The notes under the pieces were generated by a model. It searched no databases, was not told the origin of the DNA, and was given only the letters and a program-made list of their open reading frames with translations. A stretch of 64,000 nucleotides of DNA from Talpa occidentalis (lineage: Eukaryota > Chordata > Mammalia > Eulipotyphla > Talpidae). Position 1 is the first letter of the stretch. Each line of letters opens with the position of its first letter. The position numbers were made by a program, and so were the translations under genes. Location of the stretch: assembly GCF_014898055.3 (NCBI RefSeq), contig NW_026555331.1, positions 99,780,684-99,844,683 on the forward strand. The letters are read 5' to 3'. Positions 35,616 through 47,505 of the stretch are shown here, piece after piece.

Positions 35616-36654
35616 TTTTTGTAGCTACCCAGGAGCCTGGCATATAGTTAAGCTACAAGTTTATCTAAGTCAAATAGAGCCATCAAGACATCCAAGTTTT
35701 GTTTATGGTTTTCCTGGGTGGTCTGGACTCCCCAGAACCAGCCACACCTTCTCCTTGGCTTGATCTCAGAGGAATAGCTGGCTCCTGCTTCACCTCAGAC
35801 TCTTTCGGTCTTTATTTGCTTCTTCGTTTTAATGTTTTATCAGAGAACAATGGAGGCACCCCTTTCACTGTTTCTTGCTTCCTAATCTTTCAGGAAATTC
35901 ATCTAAAAGGTTATGGGATTGTGCTGAACTTGTTCTTGCCTTTGACCAGGACAAAATTAAATTGGTTCTAAAATTAAAGCCAAAAAAAAAAAAAAAGTAT
36001 AAACAACCTAACAACGAAATGCAGTCGCTACAGTAACAAACAAGAACTAAATGCCAGTTTGGGATTTAGAAAACCTGGCATTGCCTTTAGTGCTCCTGTT
36101 TGCCCTGTGAGGTGTTGGTATTCTTCCTGGAGCTATCCTTGGGGCTCTTGCTACCCACACCAACTGCAGAAGTTAACACTCCAAATTTGCATTGCTTATT
36201 ACCTCAAATACCGGCCTCTAAGGAGGGACCACTGGTTTCTCTATCACACAGTCGAGTGGATAAAGGCCATGAGCACAACATCACTCTGAAGGTAAGGGAC
36301 CCAAGAGGTTCTGACACTACAGCCCATCGTCTTAATCCTTCTCTTGACTATTGCACAAATTTTTAATATTTTTTGAAAGAAAAAAAAGGAAAGGAAGAAA
36401 ACAAATGGTTAAAAGGAATGACCTTAGGTTTTGTGGCAGGAGGGAGTGCAAGGAGTATCAAAATTTGTCCAACTTTACAGAACTGGAAATCTAATACAAG
36501 TCCTGGGATTTGAACCCTGAATTCCTGAATGCCTCCTGGAGTTTTTCTTAGAGTAAATCAGTACTAAGAGGAGCTTAGGAGAGGTGCTTAAATACAATAC
36601 TGCTCATTTTGCACATTATCAAAGTTTCTTTATTTGATTAAACAATCCTCCAAC
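35616..36654 (+). other. Intron with an A15 run and an unexplained open frame
   Basis: An A-run lies at about 35981. Around 36100-36366 a + frame of 88 codons begins with a hydrophobic stretch (VFFLELSLGLLLP) and contains a consensus donor aag|gtaagg at 36290. I do not recognise the protein. A MIR-like patch lies at about 36440-36540. Confidence 0.4.
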
Positions 36655-37107
36655 TGTTAGGGGGAAAAGGATGTCCCAAAGCAAAGTTCATATAGGCATT
36701 GTGGACTCCACCCCCACCCCAGGTCAAAGCCAAAGACACTGGGAACTCCAAATCCCATCACCACCAAAGGGAAGGTGGCTGGGACCTGAGGGTGGGGTTA
36801 AGCAGCCAGGTGGATACAAAAGGCAGACACGTGGGCTTTGGGGGCTCTCCATTTTTGGGCTCTGGGCCAGCTCTGAGAGTGACTTTGGGTTTCCAGGTCG
36901 TTGGATCGGGTAGGACGCATTAAAGACTTTATTTCCCTATTTTCTCCCTGAGTTGTACATTCTCCTTATTTCCTTTTCTCTTGTAAATAAGCCTTTTATT
37001 AACCCTTTTGCGTATGTCTGTAGTAGAGTATTCATAAGTCCCTTTAAAGCGCGCGGGTGAGGACCCACAGCCAGGAACCCGTTTAATATCGGGGTTGCTC
37101 TATAACA
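36655..37107. mobile_element. Solo LTR of an endogenous retrovirus, class-I-like
   Basis: This 453-bp block starts TGTTA and ends TAACA (matching inverted ends) and is flanked by a perfect 4-bp repeat, caac (36651-36654 and 37108-37111). A 4-bp target duplication fits gammaretrovirus-like (class I) elements. It holds an attaaa polyadenylation-type signal at 36919-36924 and a CpG-bearing gcgcgcggg patch near 37050. No gag, pol or env lies nearby, so it is a solo LTR from recombination between two LTRs. The + orientation is the likelier one, but this was not tested. Confidence 0.72.
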
Positions 37108-37599
37108 CAACCACAATCTCTAATTAATCTAGTACCAACTTTTACCAGCTCCAAAAGTAACTAAAAGGTACCAATAATTGATTTTATAATTCCATAGTTT
37201 GGAAGTCTTAAAAAAGTAACATAGATATTAAATAAGATATTAAATTAACATATATATTAAATAAATAAATTTTATATCAATTATACCTCAATAAAGTTGT
37301 AAAATAATTTATATAGAAATAATTTGAGAGAGACTCTCAGGATGGACTGTAGGTATCAGACATTATATATGAAAATTAACCCAAGTTAAACTTAAAAAGT
37401 TTTTTGTTCCTCTGTCCCCTCTCTTTTGCCCACCCTTCCTCCCTATCTTGAAAGCAGTGCTCTTTGACAGTTTAAATTTAAAATTACAGACCAGTATAGT
37501 CCTCTTCAATGGTTCTGAGAAGTGTAAAGTCCTAAATAACACTGAAGATGCTTGATTTAGTGCTGACCTCTTGATATTGGTGTTTCAGTCATTGTTTTG

Positions 37600-39300
37600 T
37601 TGTCCTCTTGGGCACTTGCTGTCAGAGTCAGGTGACTGGGGTGCGTGGTGAGGCAGCCACTGCCACCACCCCAAAACTGTCACACAAGTAGCAGAGATTT
37701 GTTTGTTTCAGTGTTTACAGTGAGCCAACTGAGAGAGTGGAATTAAACACTTTGTCTTCCCATGAGGAAAAAGGAGTTTCGTTTTTGCTTTTGCTTATGC
37801 CCTGGGCACGCCATTGTTTTCCAAAGCATCCGAGCAGGGAAACCTTGGATTGATAACCACTTGATACTGGCACTTCGCTTATTTTTATTTTTGCCTCCAG
37901 CACATTTGGCTGCTAAATGACTACAGAATGGGATCAACTGGTTTTCATTAAGGGGCCAAATGTAGCAGGAACGATGCTTTTCACTGGCATCTTTAAAAGT
38001 GAAAAATACAGCATTGCGTTGCCATCGCTGCGCCGCACCAGCAGCCCTTCCTCTCTGCTGCCCCCACCCCAAAAGAAAACTGGAGATAAATGAATGGCAG
38101 AATAAATAATTTATGCTAATGAAATTACTGCAATTAGTAGTTCTACAATGACCCTTTTAAAAGCCACAGCTGTTAATGTCAGGAAGTGCTGTCACTACTG
38201 ACCTTATCATAAGAGAAAGTGACAAATTGAGAATGCAGGGAAGACCAGTCATCAAAGAGGTCTGTTCTGGAACGATTAGAGTTTTCTGAAAAACAGTGTG
38301 AATTACAACCAGCTGCTCCCTGGCTCCGCAAGTCTCCCATGCTGTGCCATTTTGTTAAGCCCGATAACAATAGTTATTTTGCCCCATTGAGACAAGTTGT
38401 CTCGGGCCACTTCCAGCTCTACCGGAAACCACTTCTTCATCTCAGATTTACAAATGAAACTGTTGTTAAAGAGAGCTTTTCAGGGCAGCCGAGGAGCCTC
38501 CTCATAAGGATCATGGTTGGGCGGAGGCCAGGGTGCTTGTTTTTTTCTTTCCCTGTAAGGAGGTTGCACTTGGCTGGGGAAGTATTTATCTGTATTGAAG
38601 AAAGATATGTGCCCACATTAAAGCGAGGCAGGACAGGAGTGAATTTCTGCCATGGTTATATTGCTGCCTAGCTTTTTTAAAGATAAAACCCCCCAGGGGA
38701 TATGATTTATATCGTTTATATAACTTCCTTGTAAATTTATATTTTCTAGCCCACTGGTTTGATAATATACACATGTCTTGGATCTACCAGACACAAAGAA
38801 TGCTCAGGATTTGTATCATCCTGTATTTAGCGTTTGCCTTAAAATATTATTTTAGTTAGGAGTCTTATGGATTTTCGATATGCAGAACAATCCAGGGTGG
38901 AAATAATTTTTAGCCAGGAATTTTTCTTGATGTCGGAAAGCTAAGTGTTTAGATGCTGCTCAGCAGCCACTTGGCCGGCCCCTTCTAACACCCCTGCTTG
39001 TGATATTAATGGCTCAGGTTTGAAACATTTAACTGCATCACCAGCCACTTGTGTGCAATTTTCCCAAAGATGTCGGAGCATTATTGACAACACTTTGGTA
39101 AATTATGTGTGACTTTCCTAAGAGTTGGTGTAGCTCATTTAATTCGTATTAATTGATTTTTAGGCTTCCCTTGATTAATTGAACCTGGTTCATCTTGTAC
39201 AGATTGCAATAAATAATCATTAAAATGAGGGAGATGTGACTCCACAAATTAAAAAGTTAACTACTTCAGAAGTCATAGAGGACAAAATGGAAAGAGTGTA
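37600..39300. promoter_or_regulatory. Candidate conserved noncoding / enhancer block
   Basis: About 1.7 kb of intron between exons F and G with no recognisable transposon. It has a balanced base composition and many intact transcription-factor-like sites: atgctaatgaaatta (octamer and homeobox-like, near 38112), ccacagctgtt (E-box, 38164), ccttatcataag (paired GATA, 38201), cgataacaatag (SOX-like, 38361) and ttgattaattgaacc (39171). Function is inferred from these only. Confidence 0.4.
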
Positions 39301-39913
39301 TGGGGGTGGGGGGAGGACCCTTCAATAAATCTTCAAATAAGAGTTATTTGGAATTTTTGTTGTTGTTTGGTTCAAATGAGAATAGAAATGATTATGATTA
39401 TTTTTGTCCCAGAAATGTTAGTCCCTGCCATCCAGTTTGCCTTCAGGTGGGCTTTTACCAAACTGTATTTCTCAGCATTTTTTTTTTTTCAGTGACTGCA
39501 GGTTGTTGGTACCCTTTGACTAAAGTTTAGTTTGAAAGCAACATCAAAAATACTTCTCAGGCTACTGTGTCTTAATTTCTTCCTTTTCTGTTTTGCACAC
39601 TTGGTAGATAACAATCATGTTGTGAAAAGCAGTCCTTGTTGTGTGTTGGCTTAAGGATTTGGTATGTTAAGCACATAAAAATCCTTTGCCCTACTTGGCG
39701 AGAAGAGTTACTAAAGCTGAATGCTTTCCTGTCATCTCTGATCCTGTGTCTATCCCTTAAAGGCTGAATAAACTTCCTAGATTCTGCTATAGTTTTATTC
39801 AGTCTTTTAGAAAAAAAAATCTTGGTATAATTTTGCTAATTTTTCCTTTTTTTTTTAAATTGCATTTTTAACTGGAGAGACTTTCCTGTGAATTGCTATT
39901 TTCATGTTTTCAG

Positions 39914-40147
39914 CCACTGGAAAAAGATTCCATTAGCCTTTTCATGGCACACGTTCACACCAGTGTAAATGAGATAAGTACCAGGTATTACCAGAATGAG
40001 AGAAGACACAACTATACCACCCCAAAGAGTTTTCTAGGACAAATATCGCTGTTCAACAACCTGTTAAAGAAGAAACAAGAAGAGGTATCCCAGAAGAAAG
40101 AGCGCTTGGTGAATGGAATCCAGAAGCTGAAAACTACAACTTCTCAG
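39914..40147 (+). CDS. DNAH11: DNAH11 exon G (stalk base, start of coiled coil 1)
   Basis: This exon has 234 nt, 78 codons, phase 0, the largest coding exon here. The acceptor is ttttcatgttttcag and the donor is cag|gtatga. It encodes [38 protein letters not shown] (the [14 protein letters not shown] signature at the base of the stalk) and then a charged helix [20 protein letters not shown] that opens coiled coil 1. The coiled coil transmits the microtubule-binding state between the AAA ring and the stalk tip. Confidence 0.95.
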
Positions 40148-40473
40148 GTATGACCAGGATGTGTTATTACTGAGTGAAATGTACCCGCTTAAAATTCTTT
40201 TGAAGCAACATTTTAGCCCATTTATATAAGATGCCTGGTGCCAAAATTTACAGTTTAATGACACAAAGAACATACTGTTCCTTTCCTGAGCTTGGAAAAG
40301 ATTGGCCAATTACTCTCACAGCTGGTTTGGAGACAGGCGTTCCCTTGTTGGCCTGATTCAGGGCAGCATTCAGGCACAGCTGGATCCCCCTTGTCTCTGA
40401 CTGCTCTGAGTTTTAGCACCTGAGAATGGAGCTTGCATCCCTTTTGACCTCAGGTTCTCAACCCTCCCAATGA

Positions 40474-40600
40474 AGATCTTCACTCATCTTTGAGCTCAAT
40501 GAACACCTAAGAAAGTTGTTTACTAAGGAGAAGGTGTTGATTTTTAAAATATGGAATTGACAGGTATAGGGAAGAAAAAGAGGGAAAAGCAATAAAGAGT
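40474..40600 (+). repeat. Left arm of 127-bp inverted repeat
   Basis: The arm agatcttcactcatctttga through gcaataaagagt matches the reverse complement of 42205-42332 with five substitutions and one 1-base indel, about 95 percent. The arms are about 1.6 kb apart. Arm edges end sharply on both sides. Confidence 0.93.
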
Positions 40601-41167
40601 GTTGCAGAAATAAATTCTAGCCTTTTACCCAGGCAGGGGAAGAACAAGCAGTACTTAAGGAATGGTGAGGTCAGGAAAGCTTTATTACTCGTGCATGAGG
40701 TCTCAGACCTGGGTAGTCCCATCAGGTCTGAGCACTGGTCTAGGGACAAAGAGTTTCTTTTTTACACAATCACTTTACATTGATAAAGTTGGTTAGTTAG
40801 CATACAAATTCTTGACTCTGGAAAAGGGGAAGGATATAGATCTTTCAGGATGGCCTGCTGCCAGACCTTGTTTAGATATGCTTATTAAGGAAGCAAACTT
40901 ATTATTTACATTTCCAGGTCTATGACTCTTTAACAGGGAAAGATTTATTTTTCTTAGCAGTTCCTTTTCTAGAGTATAGAGATAAAATGTATATCATTTC
41001 CTGATAAGGATCGATGTGATTGGGGTCCCTCATCTAATAGTTTTCTCCGAATTTGGTATCTGTTCACTCCTTTTAGCCACCCTTTCTCTTAGGTAAAAGT
41101 ATCCAGGACGGCCTCAGCCCCGGTCATAAAACCTCCTGCTACCTCGAAGGACAGACTCTAACCTGCA
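40600..41167 (-). mobile_element. Possible LTR-like block (uncertain)
   Basis: Read in reverse, this block contains an aataaa signal (from tttatt at about 40682) and ends in GCAACA, as an LTR might, and it keeps several CpGs. I found no matching target duplication and the left/right limits are guesses. It could equally be unique sequence. Confidence 0.25.
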
Positions 41168-41229
41168 GGCTTACGTCTAGAGAATTAGTATAGGATATTC
41201 ATCATGTGTGGGTCTGTACACATGTATGT

Positions 41230-41405
41230 CATCTAATTTCATTGTTTAAAAACAAGTTTATGAAATAGATGTTGCTACTAGCATTTTAAATGTGGCACCT
41301 ACTGAGTTTAAGGTCACAGAGTCAATGAGGATGAGATTTGAACCACGATCTGTCTTACTCTAAAGCCTGTCATGATCCATGGTCAAGTACTGCCTCTCTG
41401 TGACT
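41230..41405 (+). repeat. MIR element
   Basis: The order gtttatgaaatagatgttg, aggtcacagagtcaatgagg, gatttgaaccacgatctgtc and ctctaaagcctgtcatgatc follows the MIR consensus (tail part). It lies between the arms of the inverted repeat. Confidence 0.78.
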
Positions 41406-41937
41406 AGGGAAAATATATTAGAATGAAAGAGTATGGAGACTTTATAGAGTGATTCAACCTATAAAGGCAGCTGGGCCCTAGAACTGGAGGAAGAAAATTC
41501 TCACTGATGGTCCCCTGAAAGCCAGGGGTCTTCTTCAGAATCCTCTCGTTCTGTCAGGTCACACTCTCACCTTTCAAAAGATTGAGCCAATTCTTCACCA
41601 AGCAGGCTCAGTGACCCATCTCTACGAGGCTAGAAATACATCAGATTTGGTTGAGGGACCATTTGATGGCACCTTTTCATGCAGGGCTCTGTGGCCATGT
41701 CCTTCAAACCGACTCTCAGCCAGAGTGCTGCTTGCTTCTCTCCCCTTTGTTTCTTCTACAAGGCATGGCTTCTTGGGAAAGCACTGATCTGTGACTGTGA
41801 AAGAGAAACCAGAGTGAGAAGGTTTCTGAGACAGTTTCTTAGATCGATGTGAAGAGCAGTTGCTGAAAGGCTTCCCAAGTGTAAAATCATATTTATACAT
41901 CTCTTTTTTTTTTCAAAGAACTTCATTACTCTTATTT

Positions 41938-42184
41938 TTTTTAAGATTTATTTATTTATGCATACAAGAACTGAGGTGTAAGCCAAAAGTGCAGGGGATG
42001 AGAATATTACCAGAGACAGAGTGGGGTACAGAACAGGCAGACCTACTGAAATACACTGCTACGGGAAGCAGCGGGTGAGACCGGAGAGGTCTGCTGCACC
42101 ATGTGGGTTGCTCCCTGGCCTGTTGCAGTGGCGAGGGATAGCTTAATAGCTGAGATTTTAACCCCTGCACCACTGGGGAGGCCC
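41938..42184 (-). mobile_element. SINE, older subfamily
   Basis: A reversed copy with the head at the right (ctggggaggccc). It is inserted just inside the right arm of the inverted repeat described at 42205. Flanks attactctta and attcttctt may be a decayed target duplication. Confidence 0.82.
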
Positions 42185-42204
42185 TATTCTTCTTTTATCT
42201 TTAT

Positions 42205-42332
42205 ACTCTTTATTGCTTTTCCCTCTTTTTCTTCCCTATGCCTGTCAATTCCATATTTTAAAAAATCAACACCTTTTCCCTAGTAAACAACTTTCCTAGG
42301 TGTCCATTGAGCTCAAAGATGAGTGAAGATCT
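42205..42332 (-). repeat. Right arm of 127-bp inverted repeat
   Basis: This is the reverse-complement partner of 40474-40600. A SINE (41938-42184) lies immediately beside it on the inner side. I do not recognise the arm as a known transposon family. Confidence 0.93.
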
Positions 42333-44001
42333 GTATCTCAGAAATTTGTCCATTTGAATGAGGCCCCAAACCAAACCTGTTGACTTTGCCCCCCCGCTCA
42401 GGAAAAGGTAATGTTGGCACCCAAGCTGAGCCATCAATACGGGTGGGGCAATCCTTGGTACAGAAAAAAATAGTTACTGTGACACTTAAGAGTTTTCTTC
42501 CCAAGTGACAGAGATTCCCAAAAGTGGAATAACAACTCAGTACATACCAGTGGCATTAGGGGAATCGGTGGAGAGAGAGCCTGTGGTTCCCTAATAACCA
42601 TCTCACTTACCTGTTGATACCAGGGGGACCAAGGGGGGAAGAGGAAAGAATGGGACAGGCAACCACAGCATCTGGGCTGCTTGGGGTCTCCTTCTCCCCC
42701 TCAGCTAGAAACAAGAGGTAGAAAGTCTGAGACAAAGATACAAGAAACATAAACTGAGGACAACTGGTGCTTTCTTTTCATTGGTTGTTTGTGCTTGCAG
42801 TGTTCTTAGTATCAGAAGAGTGGGTAGAACACTTAACAGCTCCTTAAGAGTTTTTGATATAGGTTCACTATGAAAAGGGAACATGGTTTCTTGCGTGTAC
42901 AACTGGAAAGCCTTCGAGGGGAGTATATGGGTGCAAGGAGCAAAATGCTTGCCTGCTGGATCTAGGTCCTCTACAGGTCTGCCTTAAGCAGCTCCATAGA
43001 GCCCGCTATCTATGCAATTTGAAATATAAATGCCTAAATTTAGTGCAGTTCATTCCTTGCAATAAATCTGTAAACCCTTTTTATAGCCACATTTTGCCCC
43101 TCTGGATGTCAGCATAGGTCATCATAGTGACCTTCCTTCATCAATGAGGCCTTGCAGTGAGGGCTAGAGTCACTGAATATTTCAGACCTAATAGCTTTCT
43201 TAGAAACTGAAATTGGGCTCAAAATAGTTTCCTCCCAGTCTCTTAGATGATTCTTTTGGCTATTGCCTAACACATGACAAATTTCATATAGCTAAATGTA
43301 GCAGAGAAGCAAATGTCACATGCAAGTTACTCTGAGTTCATAGAGAGGCTGAAAAATCAGTCTTAGCTTAAACTACAATAGGTCATAGTAATAGCAGTCA
43401 TAGTAATAATCATGCCTTCCAGGCAGAATGTGAATAAACTGTGGGGTGGGGGGGGCACTTCACAGGGTCACTTGAATATTGTAGTGGGGTTTCAGTCCAC
43501 AGAAGGAACCGTTGAAGTGCCTTTAGCTGTTGAGTCAAAATTAATGGTTAGGATTACTCTTAATTGTATGATTTTTAAAAAATATTTATAATTTGGGAAA
43601 ATAAGTGGAATGAAGAGTTAATTATCATGATGTATAAAGTTGCTTTCCTATGTTTCTGAAAACCAAGTTGTGTTTTTCTCTCCAGTATTTCTCCTTGCTT
43701 TTGTTGACATGATCCTTAAACATAGGAACCTAGTAGGGTCTATGGAACCTCATCAACTCCCAGCTTACAAAATGATTCTTAGTCTTACATGATTAATCTG
43801 TTGATGCCTCAGAAGACTGAGTTCCGCAAGAACTGAGTGAAGTTATTTAAGCCAAGAAGGACCTTCTAGGGCTAGTTTTCTAGGATACACACTAAGAATC
43901 CAGGACAGTTCTTGAGCTTTTGATGACACTGTTCTGATACACACAAGGCACTGGTGGTTTGCCCTTCTTAGTTAGGTATTAAGTGGAATCTTACATGAGA
44001 T
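42333..44001 (+). other. Intron, nothing firmly recognised
   Basis: About 1.7 kb between the inverted repeat and a SINE. A G-run occurs at 43441-43456. No gene. Confidence 0.5.
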
Positions 44002-44013
44002 GAAAAAATTGGG

Positions 44014-44293
44014 GGCCTCCCCTGGTGATGCAGCGGTTGAGCGCTGGGTTGCGAAGCTGCCCGCAGCCTCTGCAGCGCTGGTTCGATCCCCGGCTGCTCC
44101 CCGGCCACCGGAGGAGGGTCCCGCATGGAGCGCAGACCTCTCCTGTCACCCGCTGCTCCCCTCAGCAGTGTACTTCGGTCCTTCTGCCTGCTCTGCTCCC
44201 TGCTCTGGCTCTGGTGAATTCTCTCACCCTCCCGCACTTCTGACTGTACCCAGTGCTTGTATAAATAAATAAATAAATCTTTAAAAAGAAAAA
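44014..44293 (+). mobile_element. SINE, young type
   Basis: Full length; B box ggttcgatccc. The A box has one extra change (tggtgatgcagcgg). The 12-bp duplication gaaaaaattggg lies at 44002-44013 and 44294-44305. Confidence 0.94.
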
Positions 44294-44834
44294 GAAAAAA
44301 TTGGGAAGGCCATTTCATATTTTGTGGGAAGAGGTAAGAGCTCTCTGTGAACATTTTGATCAAACTAAGCAATTGACCAAGTAAAGTGGTAATAGCCAAT
44401 GGGTCCTGATGGCTTCACGCTTTGTGAACCCTGTAGCAATTTTCTGCTGGCACATGCAAGGTCTACTTTCACCAAGCACATCTTCCTAAGGCCTCTGCTG
44501 TCCTGAGCCTGAGTTGCATGAGACCAGAAAAGCAGGAGACCCATCTACAATGGTGAAACCTTGTGAGTGCTTCCTGACTGCAAAGATTGAGAAGATAAAC
44601 TTCTATTATAGCTGGTGCTGAAGATAATTTTATGGAAAACTTATTTTTATTCCTAAACAGTGGGAAAAATAGGACTGCATTTTTACACATAGGATTGTGC
44701 CAAATCACGGAGAAAAGGATAAAAAAAAAAATGCAAACTGTTCAGGATCCCTGGATTCATTTTCAAATATAATCTGTACCTTATATTTGTGGTTATCAAG
44801 GCAAGTGACTTCAAAATAATGACTTTTCCTTTAG

Positions 44835-44981
44835 GTGGGAGAGCTAAAAGCCAGACTTGCCTCTCAAGAAGCCGAGTTGCAACTGAGAAATCATGATGCT
44901 GAAGCTCTGATCACAAAGATTGGGCTTCAGACGGAGAAAGTGAGCCGGGAAAAGGCCATCGCTGATGCCGAGGAGCAAAAG
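44835..44981 (+). CDS. DNAH11: DNAH11 exon H (stalk coiled coil 1)
   Basis: This exon has 147 nt, 49 codons, exactly seven heptads, phase 0. The acceptor is ttcctttag and the donor is aag|gtcagg, with a C at intron position +3, so a fairly weak site. It encodes [19 protein letters not shown], then [20 protein letters not shown] and AIADAEEQK. The regular hydrophobic/charged spacing fits coiled coil. The residues after the exon are charged and helical too (exon I). Confidence 0.94.
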
Positions 44982-45921
44982 GTCAGGCTAATTCCACCAT
45001 TTAGAGTGCTGAGCTATATTTAGCACAAAATAAACCTTTGTAGGTGAACAATTTTGAACAACTTCCTCTCCAGGGAGCATAAAATCTAAAGAATTATTAT
45101 AGTTACACATGTAACAGCATTTCACACCATGATTACCACTTGACCTTTCTTTACATTATGCATTTTCCCAACCTTTTAGCTCTTTTAATGATATGAAAGA
45201 ACAATAAATACTGAGCTCATTCAGGCATATAATGGATGTGGATCTTGAACATCAGGCCTATTTGTAATACAGTAAAGGTCATGAAGTCACCTCTGAGGTT
45301 TCTAAAGGTTTTTAGTTTTTAGGCAAATTGAACAACTCAATTGTTAACAAAGCCCATTCCAGCACTCTCTGCAAGATGGTTTTCAAATTTTGCATTTTAA
45401 TAATACAACTTGAGTTTATTATTAAATCCTAAACTAAATTTGTTCTTTTTGATTCAGTGGAGGCCCTGGCATTCTGGTTTATATTTTATTGTTGGAAACA
45501 ATTGTGTTTAAGATTTTATAGATTCTTTGTACTCAGATTTCCAACAATTCTGAAATAAATATATAACTTGTTTTGTCATCTTCTTTTACAAAAACTTCTG
45601 CAACAAATGGGGGAAGGTATTTTTTTCTATGTGTATTTTATTTCCTGAAAGAAATTTCATAGTAAACAATGATCTAACAAATACTTGCTTAAAAATTCAA
45701 TGAATGTATATTTGTGAGACATATTCTCCTGTTTTAGACAAAAGATTATAACCAGGGTTTAGTTAATTTAAAAAATTATAAACTGTTAATATTCTTTATT
45801 CATTGACTCTATAGCCATCATACCATTATCTCTGCATTTTATGATACCAGAAAATATATTTTTCTTGTGAAGTCACCATTCATTCATAGACAATTGAGTT
45901 GGTTTTCCTTTCTAATGTATT
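44982..45921 (+). other. Intron after exon H
   Basis: AT-rich, no recognisable element. Confidence 0.55.
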
Positions 45922-45940
45922 TAGAGTGATTTGCCTTATT

Positions 45941-46217
45941 TTTTTAAAGATTTATTTATTTATTTATTTATGCATACAAGAGTTGGGGTATAGGCCAGAG
46001 ATACAGGGGATTGAGAGGATTCACCAGAGACAGAGTGGGGGACAGAATAGGCAGACTGAAACACACTGGTGAGGGGAGCAGCAGGAGAGATAGGAGATGT
46101 CTGCTTCGCCATGTGGGTTACTCCCTGACCAGCCTGGGATAGAACTCATGCTGCAGAGGCTGCAGTTTACTTCATAGTGCGGTGCTTAACCCCTTGGGCC
46201 ACCAGGGAGGCCCCCCT
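45941..46217 (-). mobile_element. SINE, older subfamily
   Basis: A reversed copy ending caccagggaggccccc. The flanks tagagtgatttgcctta (about 45922) and tagagcagatttgctttta (about 46218) look like a diverged target duplication. Confidence 0.85.
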
Positions 46218-46315
46218 AGAGCAGATTTGCTTTTAACTTGCACAACTAAACACCTGAAAAATATATTTGAAATCAAAATTCTAAATCAGTTTGAAAAAAT
46301 GTTTTTTTCAAATTT

Positions 46316-46870
46316 TTAGTATTTTCTTTTTTTTTTTTCCATTAATGATATATAATTATTTTACATCCTTTTTTTTTTCCAGAATATAGGATTTCTCCCC
46401 CCGGGTATGGTCACCATAGTTTTTCCATCACCAAAACACCCATAGTCCTCTATGCTCCTTGTCTCCCCATCTCGTTTTTATCTCTTTCCTTCCCCTTTCC
46501 CCCTCCCTCCCCTTCCCCTCCCCTCCTGGATGACTCAGATCTATGGTTAGCTTTCAGATGTCAATTTTAAAGTTTGTATTTCTCTGATCCTTTGTTTGAT
46601 TCTCTATATTCCACCTATAAGTGAAATCATCTGGTATTTATCTTTCTTCTTCTGGATTATTTTGTTTAACAGATTGACAGTTCCTTGCAGTTTCATCCAT
46701 GTTGCTGCAAATGGCACTTTATCTTTTTGATCACTGAGTAATATTCCATTGTTTTTATATAACACATCTTTTTGATCTGCTCATCTGTTCTGGGGCATTT
46801 GGGTGTTTCCATATCAGTGCTGGTATAAATGTAGGAGTACAGGTTTCCTTTTTAATTTTTGAAGTTGAAA
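46316..46870 (-). mobile_element. 5'-truncated L1, intermediate age
   Basis: The + strand begins with a T-run, has a pyrimidine-rich 3' UTR (46491-46528) and then cagtttcatccatgttgctg and cactgagtaatattccattg, the antisense L1 ORF2 end. Its 3' UTR differs from that of the young copies, so it is another subfamily. Confidence 0.8.
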
Positions 46871-47489
46871 AATAAGGTACATTTGGCATGTCCGATGGAT
46901 AGCTAATTCCTAACTCTCTTTCTATTGAGTTTTTAGCTAAGTAGAGGATGTCTGTAAAAGTATATTAGAATATCAAGCAATTGGGAATCACACATAGTAG
47001 ATTATCATAGCTAATTCCATGTAGGACAGTTTCTCAGGCAATACACAAATGTGTGGTTTTTAATAATTAATATACCATCATCTGTCTGTGTAGATATTTT
47101 TCAGAGATCTTCAAAGATATTTTTGCGTGTGAATTCCTAAGGCAAAATAAACCTCACAAAAGGGGAAGCGAGGCTTTAGCAAATTAGAACTCACTTGACA
47201 GGTTTTTTTCACAAGGTTCCTCAAACATGAAATGATACATGCTATTTTTTATTTCTAATTCATACCAAGAAACAAAAATATTTACAAATATTCCCATTTT
47301 ATACATGAGGCTTAATTATAAATAACAATTGAATACCTGTTTTTTGCCTAGCAAGATGCCCTCATGTAGCTCATGTTATGATGGAGAAGACTGAGAGGAG
47401 ACAAATATCATGTTGATAGAAAAAATATTTTGAGTTATTCATAAGGATTATAATAAAAATAAAATAGATATGGTAAAAGGAACAAAAAC
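46871..47489 (+). other. Intron between L1 and SINE
   Basis: AT-rich; nothing recognised. Confidence 0.55.
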
Positions 47490-47505
47490 CTATTTTCATA
47501 ATTTT

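Noticed and set aside
40507..40749. ORF on the - strand that shares peptide wording with 42101-42283 (+)
   Set aside because: The similarity comes from the DNA inverted repeat, not from related genes.
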